64,000 bases of DNA. Origin: Gari tellinella (taxonomy: Eukaryota > Mollusca > Bivalvia > Cardiida > Psammobiidae). Where the stretch lies: NCBI GenBank assembly GCA_922989275.2, contig OV277868.1, positions 22,812,291 through 22,876,290 of the forward strand, written 5' to 3'. The notes below the pieces were generated by a model, which saw nothing but the letters and a program-made list of their open reading frames with translations, had not been told where the DNA came from and did no database searches. Positions 8,530 to 18,309 of this stretch are shown here, piece by piece. The position numbers and the translations under genes were made by a program. The stretch's first letter is position 1. Every line of letters begins with the position of its first letter.

Positions 8530-9448
8530 ATATCATCAATATATGCCAAAAACATAGAAAGATTAACCTAGATTACTTTTTAGTGCAGTATAGAAGTCAA
8601 TGCTTACCGCTCATTATTGAATTGTCTGTACTTGGTGTGGTCTGCATTAAGCCGAGACACTTGTACAATTTAAAACAGGTTTAGTACTTATCACAAGATA
8701 GGAAAGTGCAAATACCCTCTGAAGGAGTTTTCTTTATTTTTTGTGTACAGTAAAGCTGACTGAAAACGAAGGCCAATGGTTTCTTTCGATAAACATGTAT
8801 CCGTATTTAGTTATATGATAATCAATTTTACTGTACGGTTTATTAGAAATAGGAAATAATTTTTGTTTCGTTCTATCCTATTTCGTTATGAAAAAGCTTC
8901 ACTTTAATGCATTTATCGATCAAATCTCTCTCATATCGTAATACTTAGTCATTAAGTTGTCAGTTAGTACAAGTATGATTTACTACATGTAGTATAATCT
9001 ACGTGATTACATTTCAAATTCCATCTGCAGGACTTATGCATATTATTTGAATAAAACTTGAAACTTGCATAGATTTTGAATATCACACCACCAATCTGGT
9101 TTCACAAGTGCTCGATTGTAAAGTTTTGTAATAAGCTTAAAAAACGTTTTTTCTTTAATTTCCTGTTCGCCTTCGGTTCATTCATGCCTCGTGTAAAGCG
9201 GACATTCAAAAGAAGAACAACGAATTTAGACGATTACTTAATGCAGTTCAAAAATAAAGCAAAAATCTCCTACATACATTTGTAGAAGCTGGTATGAGCG
9301 ATTGTCTTTAATTATCTAAAATGTAAGGTCCTTCAAAGACTACTTAGCACATGGTATACTGTATGTTTCCATAGTTTATTCTAAAAAACCGGTGTCAAAA
9401 ATAGGGAAGTAATATAGATCACACACATTAGTATAATGAATTTAAATA
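8530..9448. other. AT-rich region without recognised features
   Basis: Both strands were read. Only short frames occur (for example 9076-9285, plus strand) and none resembles a known protein. No hairpin or TIR seen. Confidence 0.6.
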
Positions 9449-9694
9449 CAGTGGAGAATATGTTATTCTTTCCGGTTTAAACGCAAACGTACGCAAACGC
9501 AAAGCACTAAAACGTAGAAAAGTACAACATTTGGACAATTCTGATAATTCATCTTTATCTTGGTGGCAAACAGTTTGGAGCCTGATCAGACACCGGGTTA
9601 CCCGGCGTCTGATCTGGCTCCAAACTGTTTCCACTGCAAATAATAGTTTTAGCGTAAACGCGTTTATTGGGAAAGAATAACACATTCTCCACTG
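9449..9694 (+). mobile_element. Family A MITE, complete
   Basis: 246 bp with TA on both sides. Differs in a CACCGGG left stem and in TTTCCACTGC after the hairpin. Confidence 0.92.
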
Positions 9695-9721
9695 TATATG
9701 TTTAGAGAAAATTTGTCCAGT

Positions 9722-9842
9722 GCAAACAGTGAAGATTCAGATCAGAGGCAAAACATTGACCAACACAGCCCTAAAATGGTCAAACCTGAACTAGACTAAA
9801 TAAGAAACTAAAATGTCCATATGACGTTTCAGGGAGGTAAAG
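9722..9842 (+). mobile_element. Family D fragment
   Basis: GCAAACAGTGAAGATTCAGA starts a D hairpin that stops after the AGATCAGA octamer. The D right half (CATTGACCAACACAGCCCT ... TTTCAGGGAGGTAAAGTTAA) follows directly, so the rest of the hairpin is deleted. Confidence 0.7.
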
Positions 9843-10016
9843 TTAAAAGTTTTAAACAGCTGTTGTGAAGCATAAAACATATTAGATTATAACGGTACTT
9901 GCTAAAACTCTTATCATACGACGTAAAATCTATGTCTGTAAAACATCTATTAACACGAAAAAGCTCTAACAGACAAAATGGGGCACCATTTTATTTCGTC
10001 AAGCTCTTCTTTGCTA

Positions 10017-10317
10017 CAGTACTGAACCTTATTAAATTAAATTGATAATCGCAAGCGAATTGCCATCGAATCGCGCGCTTCAAAAAACAAATCCTACGTT
10101 TGAATATTTTAACGCGAATTTTCCGAAGCGGTTGTGACAAAAATGGAATCGAAAACATTAACGAATGCATATGTGCGAATATTTGTGAGATACAACATTC
10201 AAGAAAACTTACCCGAAGGTAAAGTTAGTACTTTGAATCGCAAGCGAATTGCCATCGAATTGCAAGCGAATTGCAAGCGAATCGCAAACATTGTTAATTT
10301 AATAAAATTCAGTACTG
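10017..10317 (+). mobile_element. Family J element, complete
   Basis: 301 bp with TA on both sides. TIRs of about 24 bp: CAGTACTGAACCTTATTAAA at the left and the matching TTTAATAAAATTCAGTACTG at the right. Next to both ends are iterated GCGAATTGC and GCAAGCGAATTGC motifs. The middle holds an ATG-started reading frame (10142) opening MESKTLTNAYVRIFVRYNIQ. A second copy at 43713-44028 keeps the same frame, so this may be the start of a parental transposase gene. Confidence 0.8.
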
Positions 10318-10324
10318 TAGTGTT

Positions 10325-10435
10325 GTTTCTAACTCTTAAACGATATTGCAGACAACAATATTGAAGCAGACGACAAAATGGCGGTGAATGGGGTAAAAGT
10401 AAAAACCTCACGACAATTGTGACCATGACACGGTT
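10325..10435 (-). mobile_element. Family C right half
   Basis: TAACTCTTAAACGATATTGC, AGACAACAATATTGAAGCAG and ACGACAAAATGGCGGTGAA are C right-flank blocks. The J element lies immediately left, where the hairpin should be, and no C left half was found beyond J. Confidence 0.65.
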
Positions 10436-10439
10436 AAAG

Positions 10440-10900
10440 GAAGTGGTTATTTCTTCGTCATTCCCATATAATTATTTGGTAATAACAATTAAAAATGAGA
10501 TGTTCGGCAATTTCTATGATCCCAAGATGCATAGACATTTAGAGCCTCTTTATTAGTTCAAACTGGGGCGATTTAAGCCGGTTTGGACAAAGTGTAATAT
10601 GATTTTAACAATTATGCCAACTTAGGAACATCTTTTTATATATAACATTATATATGCACATTTAAGAAAGTTTTCTCTTGACATCTAATCGGGATGAGCA
10701 TTGTTTCATGTAGTTAAACGCTCAGTCGTGATACAATTGCTCTTTTCTATTTTTCTCGAAGAATAATATACAGTGATAACCCGAAATACGCTCGTAAACA
10801 AGCATTGCCTTAGGCAATACCTTAATTGGCGTATTCAAAATATACCAATACATCTCTCCATCAACGTTTGAGAACATAATCTAAGTATCTAGCCCGACAT
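10440..10900. other. Spacer without recognised features
   Basis: Nothing supported except a weak inverted repeat near 10800-10850 (GCATTGCCTTAGGCAATACC). Confidence 0.5.
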
Positions 10901-10904
10901 TTAC

Positions 10905-10951
10905 CCTTTGAACCTCAGTCATGCATTTCTGCGTCCTTTGAAAACAGTGTA
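10905..10951 (+). mobile_element. Family D left-end fragment
   Basis: CCCTTTGAACCTCAGTCATG and GCGTCCTTTGAAAACAGTGT match the D left end. A family C element begins four bases past it, at a TTAA. Confidence 0.6.
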
Positions 10952-10959
10952 CCCGTTAA

Positions 10960-11209
10960 CCCGTTTACTCTCAATAACGCTTTAAAGCGCGTTTTCAAAC
11001 AGTTTGGGACCTGATCAGACGCCGCGTAACGCGGCGTCTGGTCAGGACCCAAACTGTTTGACACTCTTATCCATATTTATTAAGTCATACATACAACCTT
11101 AAATCTAACTTTTAAACGTGTCTTGGAGACAACAATAGTGAAGCAGACGACAATAAAGTGGTGAAGGGGTAAACTAAAACATCTCCCGAATATTTGATAA
11201 TGAAAGGGT
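10960..11209 (-). mobile_element. Family C MITE
   Basis: Left TTAA at 10956-10959 followed by CCCGTTTACTCTCAATAACG; right end TGATAATGAAAGGGTGA. Hairpin 10998-11061 has GGGACC arms and a nearly perfect GCCGCGTAACGCGGC stem. AGACAACAATAGTGAAGCAG and ACGACAATAAAGTGG lie to the right. Confidence 0.82.
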
Positions 11210-11240
11210 GAAAAGCACATTTGCACAGATCAGAGCCTGT

Positions 11241-11713
11241 AGGTATAGGGCCACCAAATAGACCGGAAGTGCTTCAATGTGTAGTCGAAAGAAGTCCGGC
11301 AAAGAAATAGTGCCAAACTTTTTGCCTCAGAATAGCTTTCTGTCAAGAAATATTTACTATTTTGAGCTTTTTATTTAATACATTGGTGCTAGAGAATAGA
11401 TACAAAGACTTTATGTCATAATAGATTGGATTTTGGAGAAATTATGTGAGCTGAAGTGACATGTCCCTGTTTTAGCCGGTGCCTATTTCAAAATGTAGCA
11501 AAACAGGGGTCATGTCACTGAAGCCAAGAGATTTTTCTTATATGCCACATGACCCCCTGTTTTCTCTGCATTTGTCACTTGTGCAAGGGTGTATCTTTGT
11601 GGGAAATATAGGGTAGCACCTGTGGTTGGAATAAAAATTGTATTTTTTGGACCTTGGAAATGACGCATTTTATATGAGTTATATAGGAGAGCCGTTTTGG
11701 TGTACCATGCCCT
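11241..11713 (+). repeat. Direct repeat R, copy 1
   Basis: 473 bp from AGGTATAGGGCCACCAAATA to GGTGTACCATGCCCT, repeated at 12616. It contains its own inverted repeat (GAAGTGACATGTCCCTGTTT against AAACAGGGGTCATGTCACT) with a further ATGACCCCCTGTTTT echo. No reading frame of note. Confidence 0.85.
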
Positions 11714-12615
11714 AAGAGAGATATTCCCGGAAAATGACGTCAGAGTTTGTTTTGATAATAGAGTGCTATTTTGGGGATTTTATGAATACATGATGGTTGA
11801 AAACGTGTTTTAGACTACATCAGGTAATTATTTTGGCTAGAAAAGTGTTTTTTTGCTTGAAATTGTGTCGGCCGCGGAATGAGCATGCGGCCGATGTACA
11901 CTTTTTCGCATAAATGCTGTTGAAAAGCCCCATACTGGTCTAGTGAACACTTTGAAGGTATGTTTGAGCTGAATGTCACTAGGTTTGCAGGTTTTGGTCC
12001 ACAATATGTTGATTTCTTGTTTTTCCTGAGAATAAAAGGGGGTCAGTGATGGCCCGCCCTTGTCATTGGCGACCCAGGTCCAAGACCAATGGGTTGTCAC
12101 TTTTCCTTAAAACCTGTCCTAAACATATTTTTTCATGAATTTTTCACTGCAAATGCATGTATTCTATGCTATTCAGAGCTGTCATCTTTGTTTAAAAGCT
12201 CTTTTAGCAGAAAAAAAGCCTGTTTGGGGTGAAAATTGCCAGAAATGCATTTTTTTCGTTGAGAGCAACTACCGCCATGGACAGACGTCAAGGGTAATTT
12301 TTGCTGTTTCAATATTTTTCCTACAGGAAAAGGCTGTTTTTAGTTAAAAAAGGGTTATCCACACACTTTCAGATAAATTAAAAGTGTTCGAATAAGTCTA
12401 GATGTTGCGAAAACAAAGATTTAGTAGTCGCGTTGAATTTAATGCAAAAGGCTGAAATTCTGCCAATTTTGTGGCTTGATTTTTTTTCAAAAACAGTCTA
12501 AAATACTAAATGTGGTGGAACCTGACATCTGTCAGCTTGTGTGTTGTTTCTTAATACCTATAGCTAGGATATAAGAGTAAATGTAGGCAAATTAGAGGAA
12601 AAAAATGTCTCTCTT
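11714..12615. other. Unique segment between the two R copies
   Basis: 902 bp that begins AAGAGAGATATT and ends AATGTCTCTCTT, so its two ends are inverted relative to each other. No protein family recognised on either strand. The whole could be 1.3 units of a 1375-bp tandem repeat, or a terminal-repeat element. Confidence 0.6.
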
Positions 12616-13061
12616 AGGTATAGGGCCACCAAATAGACCGGAAGTGCTTCATGGTGTAGTCGAAAGAAGTCCGGCAAAGAAATAGTGCCAAACTTTTTGC
12701 CTCAGAATAGCTTTCTGTCAAGAAATATTTACTATTTTGAGCCTTTTATGTAATACATGGGTGCTAGTGAATAGATACAAAGACTTTCTGTCATAATAGA
12801 TTGGTTTTTGGAGAAAGTATGTGAGCTGAAGTGACATGTCCCTGTTTTAGCCGGTGCCTATTTCAAAATGTAGCAAAACAGGGGTCATGTCACTGAAGCC
12901 AAGAGATTTTTCTTATATGCCACATGACCCCCTGTTTTCTCTGCATTTGTCACTTGGGCAAGGGTGTATCTTTGTGGGAAATATAGGGTAGCACATGTGG
13001 TTGGAATAAAAATTGTATTTTTTGGACCTTGGAAATGACGCATTTTGGTGTACCATGCCCT
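12616..13061 (+). repeat. Direct repeat R, copy 2
   Basis: 446 bp, very similar to 11241-11713. The length difference comes from one 27-base deletion before GGTGTACCATGCCCT (copy 1 has ATATGAGTTATATAGGAGAG there). A family A copy starts nine bases past its end. Confidence 0.85.
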
Positions 13062-13070
13062 GTACTGTTA

Positions 13071-13316
13071 CAGTGGAGAATCTGTTATTCTTTCCCGTTT
13101 AAACGCAAACGTACGCAAACGCAAAGCGCTAAAACGTAGAAAAGAACAACTTTTGGACAATTCTGATAATTCTTGTTTATCTTGGTGGCAAACAGTTTGG
13201 AGCCTGATCAGACGCCGGGTTACCCGGCGTCTGATCTGGCTCCAAACTGTTTTTACTGCAAATAATAGTTTTAGCGTAAACGCGTTTATTGGGAAAGAAT
13301 AACAGATTCTCCACTG
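13071..13316 (+). mobile_element. Family A MITE, complete
   Basis: 246 bp with TA on both sides. The hairpin right arm ends CTGTTTTTACTGC. Confidence 0.92.
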
Positions 13317-13506
13317 TAGCCATACTGTAATCATAGGCGTAAAATGCGCATCTATGGTGTAATTTGATTGGATTCTTGTTTGTACTGTATAGTTTTAACA
13401 TTATTTTGATAACATTCGCCACTAAATATCTGAATGGTCGCTTGTGATCTCAGATATTCTAGTCCATGATTTTATTAAAATATTACCCATATATTTCAAT
13501 CAAATA

Positions 13507-13759
13507 CAGTGGAGAAAACGTTATTCTATCCCAATAAACGCGTTTATGTTAAAAACATTACTTCCATTGCAAGCAGTTTGGAGCCAGATCAGACGCCGGG
13601 TAACCCGGCGTCTGATCAGACTCCAAACTGTTTGCCACTAAGATAAACATTAATTGTCATAATTGTCAAAAAGTTGTACATGTACTTTTATACGATTTAG
13701 TGTTTTGCGTTTGCGTTTCGTTTGCGTTTAAACGGGAAATAATAACGTTTTCTCTACTG
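13507..13759 (-). mobile_element. Family A MITE, diverged subfamily
   Basis: Ends read CAGTGGAGAAAACGTTATTC and AATAACGTTTTCTCTACTG, an AAACGTT variant shared with the copy starting at 50848. Interior blocks are worn (GTTGTACATGTACTTTTATA) but the hairpin is intact with GACTCC on the right arm. Confidence 0.88.
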
Positions 13760-14092
13760 TATATATCCTGACTGTCAATCGTTGAGTGTTCAAACTAATC
13801 TAGATCTAATCTATTTACAACTCCTAGGGAGGTCCTTTTGCAATAATGTGACCACTACAACCGGATCACTTTAGTCATTTTTACAAGCTGTCAAATGCCC
13901 CATTGGAGACTCACTCTATTTAAAGTATGTCCTTCCACGACAAAACTAAAAAAATGAACTACTTCTGGTTAAATTTATCAGAGTTACATTTAAGGCAAAT
14001 AAATATAATAGCTTTAATCTGTTTCTGTTCTGGATGCAAACTGTTTGCAAAAACAATGTATAGGTCAAATCGTGGTCATTTCACGAAGGGTA
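13760..14092. other. Spacer without recognised features
   Basis: Short frames only (for example 13927-14124). A lone CAAACTGTTTGC lies at 14038-14049, without a partner arm. Confidence 0.5.
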
Positions 14093-14338
14093 CAGTGGAG
14101 AATCTGTTATTCTTTCCCGTTTAAACGCAAACATACGCAAACGCAAAGCGCTAAAACGTAGAAAATAACAACTTTTGGACAATTCTGATATTTCATGTTT
14201 ATCTTGGTGGCAAACAGTTTGGAGCCTGATCAGACGCCGGGTTACCCGGCGTCTGATCTGGCTCCAAACTGTTTGCACTGCAAATAATAATTTTAGCGTA
14301 AACGCGTTTATTGGGAAAGAATAACACATTCTCCACTG
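14093..14338 (+). mobile_element. Family A MITE, complete
   Basis: 246 bp with TA on both sides and the TGATATTTCATG variant. AACATACGCAAACGC replaces the usual AACGTACGCAAACGC. Confidence 0.92.
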
Positions 14339-14569
14339 TAACATGATTGATTTGTTAATTGATTTTGGCATACAGAACACTTGATATGGTTTATATATAC
14401 ATGCATCACATCATGACACATACAGATACATTTACATATAATTCAAAATGATTTACAGAAAGCCAAGACATGCTTTCTATACATGTACCAAGGATACCAG
14501 AGAAAAAGGACGATATTGTTTCAATTGATGACCTTTTTGTGCAATATAGACGAGACTCTACGAGCAATG

Positions 14570-14936
14570 CAATGTTCTCTCCCTTCAACGACCCTCCCAA
14601 CAACAATTCCCTCCCTACAACTACCTTGCCATAGTTTCCTAAACATGACAATTATGTCTAACGCTTTTTCTGTTGCAATATCACCTGCTTTAAATTGTCC
14701 TCTACTGTCTTTTCTTAAAGTTTCATATAAATGGTCATTTTGACAGAATACGTATAATGACGAATGGCAAACAGCTTGAATCTAGATCAGACGCCGCGTT
14801 ACATGGCGTCTGATCTGGATTCCAGCTGTTTGCAAATGTAAGCCAAATCTCAATTCCCCTCCCTATAAATACTCCTTCTGAACAACACACACAAATTTTG
14901 TCTCCCATAGGGTGTCGTGGTAGAGCGGGGGCACTG
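14570..14936 (+). mobile_element. Family B MITE
   Basis: Left end CAATGTTCTCTCCCTTCAAC is worn. Right end GTCGTGGTAGAGCGGGGGCA then CTG before TA. Hairpin 14768-14834 with GAATCTAGATCAGACGCC and a GTTACATGGC centre. A worn frame on the minus strand across the left end is not a gene. Confidence 0.8.
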
Positions 14937-14990
14937 TACGCCGCATTTTGAAAAACAGTCCTTGTTTATATTTAAATTAGTGTGTCTATA

Positions 14991-15236
14991 CAGTGGAGAA
15001 TCTGTTATTCTTTCCCGTTTAAACGCAAACGTACGCAAACGCAAAGTACTAAAACGTAGAAAAGAACAATTTTTGGACAATTCTGATAATTCTTGTTTAT
15101 CTTGGTGGCAAACAGTTTGGAGCCTGATCAGACGCCGGGTTACCCGGCGTCTGATCTGGCTTCAAACTGTTTGTACTGCAAATAATAGTTATAGCGTAAA
15201 CGCGTTTATTTGGAAAGAATAACACATTCTCTACTG
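14991..15236 (+). mobile_element. Family A MITE, complete
   Basis: 246 bp with TA on both sides. Right end reads CTCTACTG. It lies 54 bases beyond the preceding B element and 112 before the next. Confidence 0.92.
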
Positions 15237-15348
15237 TAGATAGACGTACAAATTAATTGAAGCGGAGAAAGATAAAAGAGGCAGGAGACACCTTTGAGAA
15301 ATGGTTTTATAGAAGATCAAATATTTGGTCACCGCCAAATTACATATT

Positions 15349-15705
15349 CAGTGCTCCCTCCCTACAACGGCCCTCCCAACAACGACTCCCTCCTTACAAC
15401 GAACCTTGCTGCAATTCCCTAATAAGGACACTTATGTCTTACGATTTTACTGCTGCAATATCGTCTGATTAAATTTTTCGTCTGCTGTTTTTCTCACAGT
15501 TACATAATAATAATTTTGACTGCAATTTTGTTTAATAAAGAGTGACAAACAGCTTGGATTCAGATCAGACGCCGCCTTACGCGGCGTCTGGTCTTGATTC
15601 AAGCTGTTTGCAAATATAAGACAATTTCCCTCACTATAACGACTCCCTCCGAACAACGCACACAGGTTTTTCTCCCATTGGGTGTCGTTGTAGAAAGGGA
15701 ACGCT
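15349..15705 (+). mobile_element. Family B MITE, complete
   Basis: 357 bp, CAGTGCTCCCTCCCTACAAC to GTAGAAAGGGAACGCTG before TA. Hairpin 15545-15611 with GGATTC arms and GCCTTACGCGGC centre. AATTTTTCGTCTGCTG stands at the usual GTCGTCTGC position. Confidence 0.88.
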
Positions 15706-15787
15706 GTAATACCTTCTTAAATTTTGCTGCCTGCTTTTTTGTTAAAATCTAGATTTATAACATTCTGCTAAAATATTTAGAGTATTG

Positions 15788-16017
15788 CCAAACGTTCTAT
15801 AGACTAAACTCGGTGTCTGATCAGGATCTAAAGTATTTGCTCGTGTGCGTGATATGGTCATTATATAGTATATTGTTTTTAACTCTTGATCTAATTATTC
15901 GGGAGATTTTTACCCTTTCATCGCTCTATTGTCGTCTGCTTCAGTATTGCCGTCTGCAAGACACGTTTCAAAGTTATTTTTATGGTTGTATGACTTAATA
16001 AATATCGATAAGAGTAT
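15788..16017 (+). mobile_element. Family C fragments
   Basis: A broken hairpin (15788-15842, CGGTGTCTGATCAGGATCT) precedes the left half of another C element (15882-16017): GGGAGATTTTTACCCTTTC, ATTGTCGTCTGCTTCAG, GCCGTCTGCAAGACACGTTT, ending at TCGATAAGAGTATCAAA where the hairpin should begin. Confidence 0.65.
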
Positions 16018-16197
16018 CAAATAAACTTTTGCAGTGCGTTTGCGAATCGTACGCGTTTTCTCAACCGTACCTTATGGTATTTGTCACAAAACCCGATTGA
16101 TAATAAAGCTAGTTGTATCTTTGTGAGAAAAATTACACCAAATCAGCTTAAATGTATCAGTCCATGTAACACTAGTCGTCTGTATATACAGCCTTAA

Positions 16198-16438
16198 ACC
16201 TTTTCAGGATCAAATGCTTCGGGAGATTTTTACCCCTTCACCGCTTTATTGTCGTCTGCTTCAGTATTGTTATTTCCAAGACACGTTTTAAAGTTAAATT
16301 TGAGGTTTTCTGACTTAATAAATATCGTTTAGAGTGTCAAACAGTTAGGGTCCTGATCAGACGCCGCGTAACGCGGCGTCTGATCAGGCCCCAAACTTTT
16401 TGCAAACGCGCTTAAAGGAGTCATTGAGAGTGAAAGGG
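16198..16438 (+). mobile_element. Family C MITE, near complete
   Basis: 241 bp; TTAA on the left (16194-16197), CTAA on the right. Hairpin 16338-16401 with GGTCC arms and a perfect GACGCCGCGTAACGCGGCGT core. Right part has TTGCAAACGCGCTT and GAGAGTGAAAGGG. The second GTCTGC motif is changed to TATTTCC. Confidence 0.85.
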
Positions 16439-16439
16439 C

Positions 16440-16880
16440 TAAATACTGAGTCGTAAATTTGATGTGCAAGTAATTGGAAATTTGCAATATTAGGTCATCT
16501 TTAGTCACCCAAGCGAGGTAATAGCAGCTATAAAATGAAATTACAAAATGAATCTCTATAATTACCATAGGTATCATAAAACCTAAATATTTAATGATTT
16601 GACCCATTTTTATCTTTAAATGTGCTTATCAGACAAATGTCTGATCCTGATCACACGCCGCGCATGCTTGCTTGTGTATAGCATTTATAATTGAATGACA
16701 TTCATTTTAACATTGGATTAATTTCAAATATAAAAAAAATATCTGTATTTCGACGCATATGAAATTTTAAAACCACCAGTGATCATTTCATCAGTTTCAA
16801 TTTATTTAATCAGTCCTTAGATCAGTTTGAAGCATTTATCTGCATATTTTATTGTAAATTAACTGTAAACCAACCTTTTA
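16440..16880. other. AT-rich spacer with one hairpin remnant
   Basis: TGATCCTGATCACACGCCGC at about 16641-16660 is half of a family C hairpin. The rest is AT-rich without recognisable features. Confidence 0.55.
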
Positions 16881-16881
16881 A

Positions 16882-17079
16882 CTCATTCTGAGCCGAGTTT
16901 TATCGTCTGCTTTAACCCTATTACCGCCAAAATATCGTCTGCATTGACAGTGTCGTCTGCAATATTTTAAATTCGGCTTTAGGGCTGTTTTGACTGAAGA
17001 AATGTCAATACGATTGTAAAACAGTTTGGATCCATACTGTTTGCAACGTGGCATTTTGGCGCCGTTGACAGTGAAATAG
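16882..17079 (+). mobile_element. Family C MITE with collapsed hairpin
   Basis: TTAACTCATTCTGAGCC left end, three GTCTGC-type motifs (ATCGTCTGCTTTAACC, ATATCGTCTGCATTGACAG, GTGTCGTCTGCAATATT), then AAACAGTTTGGATCCATACT and GTTTGC: the hairpin has lost its whole stem, leaving joined outer arms. Confidence 0.72.
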
Positions 17080-17096
17080 TATACATATAAACCCTT

Positions 17097-17323
17097 TTGG
17101 CGCCATACCTGATTAAAATCGACTATGCAAACAGTTTGGATCAAGATCAAACGCAGTGTTGATCTGGTTCCAAACTGTCTAGCACTTGTTTTGATTTTTC
17201 TTCAGTCATACTGCCTTAAATCGAACTTTGAAACCAACGTGTAGGCAGTAGTATTGAAGCAGACGGCAAGTTGTCTGTGAAAGGATTTAAGCAGATGGTA
17301 AGCTTTGGCGTTAATATGGTTAA
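17097..17323 (-). mobile_element. Family C MITE, degenerate
   Basis: Hairpin 17127-17190 (CAAACAGTTTGGATCAAGAT against ATCTGGTTCCAAACTG) with most of the GC stem lost. GAAGCAGACGGCAAGTTG and TAAGCAGATGGTAAGC follow. A fragment of a further C end (TTAACCGTTTCACTCTCGAT) abuts at 17321-17350. Confidence 0.68.
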
Positions 17324-17659
17324 CCGTTTCACTCTCGATGACGCTTAAAGGGACTCGCAACCGGATGGTATACTTGTCAAAATAAAATAAAATACTCAAA
17401 TAAAAGCAAATTTGTGGCATTATTTGGCTTCTGACATTAAAAAAATATGATCAGTCCAAAAAAAGTCTCAAGAATCGGCACCTAATCTTAGTTTTTTAAG
17501 ATATTTTCCATCGTTTTTCTATAGCGTTAGCTAACGGTATAGTTGTTGTTGTTGCTTCTTTACACGGACTCAGACATAAACCCGAGACGAATAAAGTAGT
17601 AAAAGTACTATTGATCGCTACTAGTGAAGTACGTTAATTCGCTACTATAGATATAGAGA

Positions 17660-17748
17660 GCGCTGGTAGCCGAGGTAGTATAGGAGCTTCCTCATTTTTT
17701 CACGTTTCTCTCCGTATGGAGGGTCACGGGTTCGAATCCCACCAGGGC
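17660..17748 (+). tRNA. tRNA-like sequence with long variable arm (pseudogene or SINE head)
   Basis: An A-box-like GGTAGCCGAGG and an exact B-box core GGTTCGAATCC (17729-17739) are in tRNA spacing. GCGCTGGT at the start pairs with ACCAGGGC at the end, with one mismatch. CTCCGTATGGAG makes a long variable arm as in serine or leucine tRNAs. The anticodon arm does not fold convincingly. A T-rich run (17757-17771) that could stop RNA polymerase III follows. A tRNA-derived SINE head or tRNA pseudogene is more likely than a working tRNA. Confidence 0.4.
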
Positions 17749-17888
17749 TTCTTCTTTTCTTTTTTTTTTAAATGGATTTTTTAACAGAATTTATTATCCT
17801 AAACTAAATCTTACCCATTTATATAAGCATTTGACATATATTTACAAATTACTATTTTTAATGCTAAATCCGTTTGCGAGCCTCTTTA

Positions 17889-18063
17889 AAAGCGCGTTTG
17901 CAAACAGTTTAGATCCTGATCAGACGCCGCGTAACGCGGCGTCTGATCTCGATTCAAGCTGTTTGCAAAATGTAAACCAATTTCCCTCTCTATAACAACT
18001 CCCTCTGAACAACATACCCAGGCTTTGTCTCCCATTGGGTGTTGTTGTATAGAGGGGTCACTG
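17889..18063 (+). mobile_element. Family C / family B fusion through the hairpin
   Basis: Left flank and arm are family C (AAAAGCGCGTTTGCAAACAG, TTTAGATCCTGATCAGACGC). The right arm and everything after it are family B (CGATTCAAGCTGTTTGC, CTCCCTCTGAACAACATACC, GGGTGTTGTTGTATAGAGG, CACTG before TA). Outer stems no longer match (GATCC against CGATTC). Confidence 0.75.
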
Positions 18064-18064
18064 T

Positions 18065-18252
18065 AAATGCGGAAAGGGACAGCATTTGTATTACAACTCT
18101 GACTATTCATGTAAATCTGAGTAGCAAACAGTTTGAAGCCTGGTCAGGCGCCGGGTTACCCGGCGTCTGATCTGTCTCCAAGCTGTTTGCAGTGGAAATG
18201 AACGATTGAGTGTAAACGTGTTTATTTGGAAAGAAAAACGCCTTATCCTCAG
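18065..18252 (+). mobile_element. Old family A MITE
   Basis: Hairpin and right half are recognisable (GCAAACAGTTTGAAGCCTGG, GGGTTACCCGGCGTCTGAT, GTAAACGTGTTTATTTGGAA, CCTTATCCTCAG) but heavily mutated. The left end survives only weakly. Much older than neighbouring A copies. Confidence 0.7.
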
Positions 18253-18309
18253 TATATAGTCACATAAAACAATGTCTGATAAAAAACAAGAGTACAGAGA
18301 TGGCAATTA

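Noticed and set aside
11241..13061. An LTR retrotransposon
   Set aside because: The direct repeats do not start with TG or end with CA, no primer-binding site or polypurine tract is seen, and the middle has no gag or pol.
17660..17748. A functional tRNA gene
   Set aside because: A and B boxes and acceptor pairing are present, but no clean anticodon arm can be drawn; kept only as tRNA-like.
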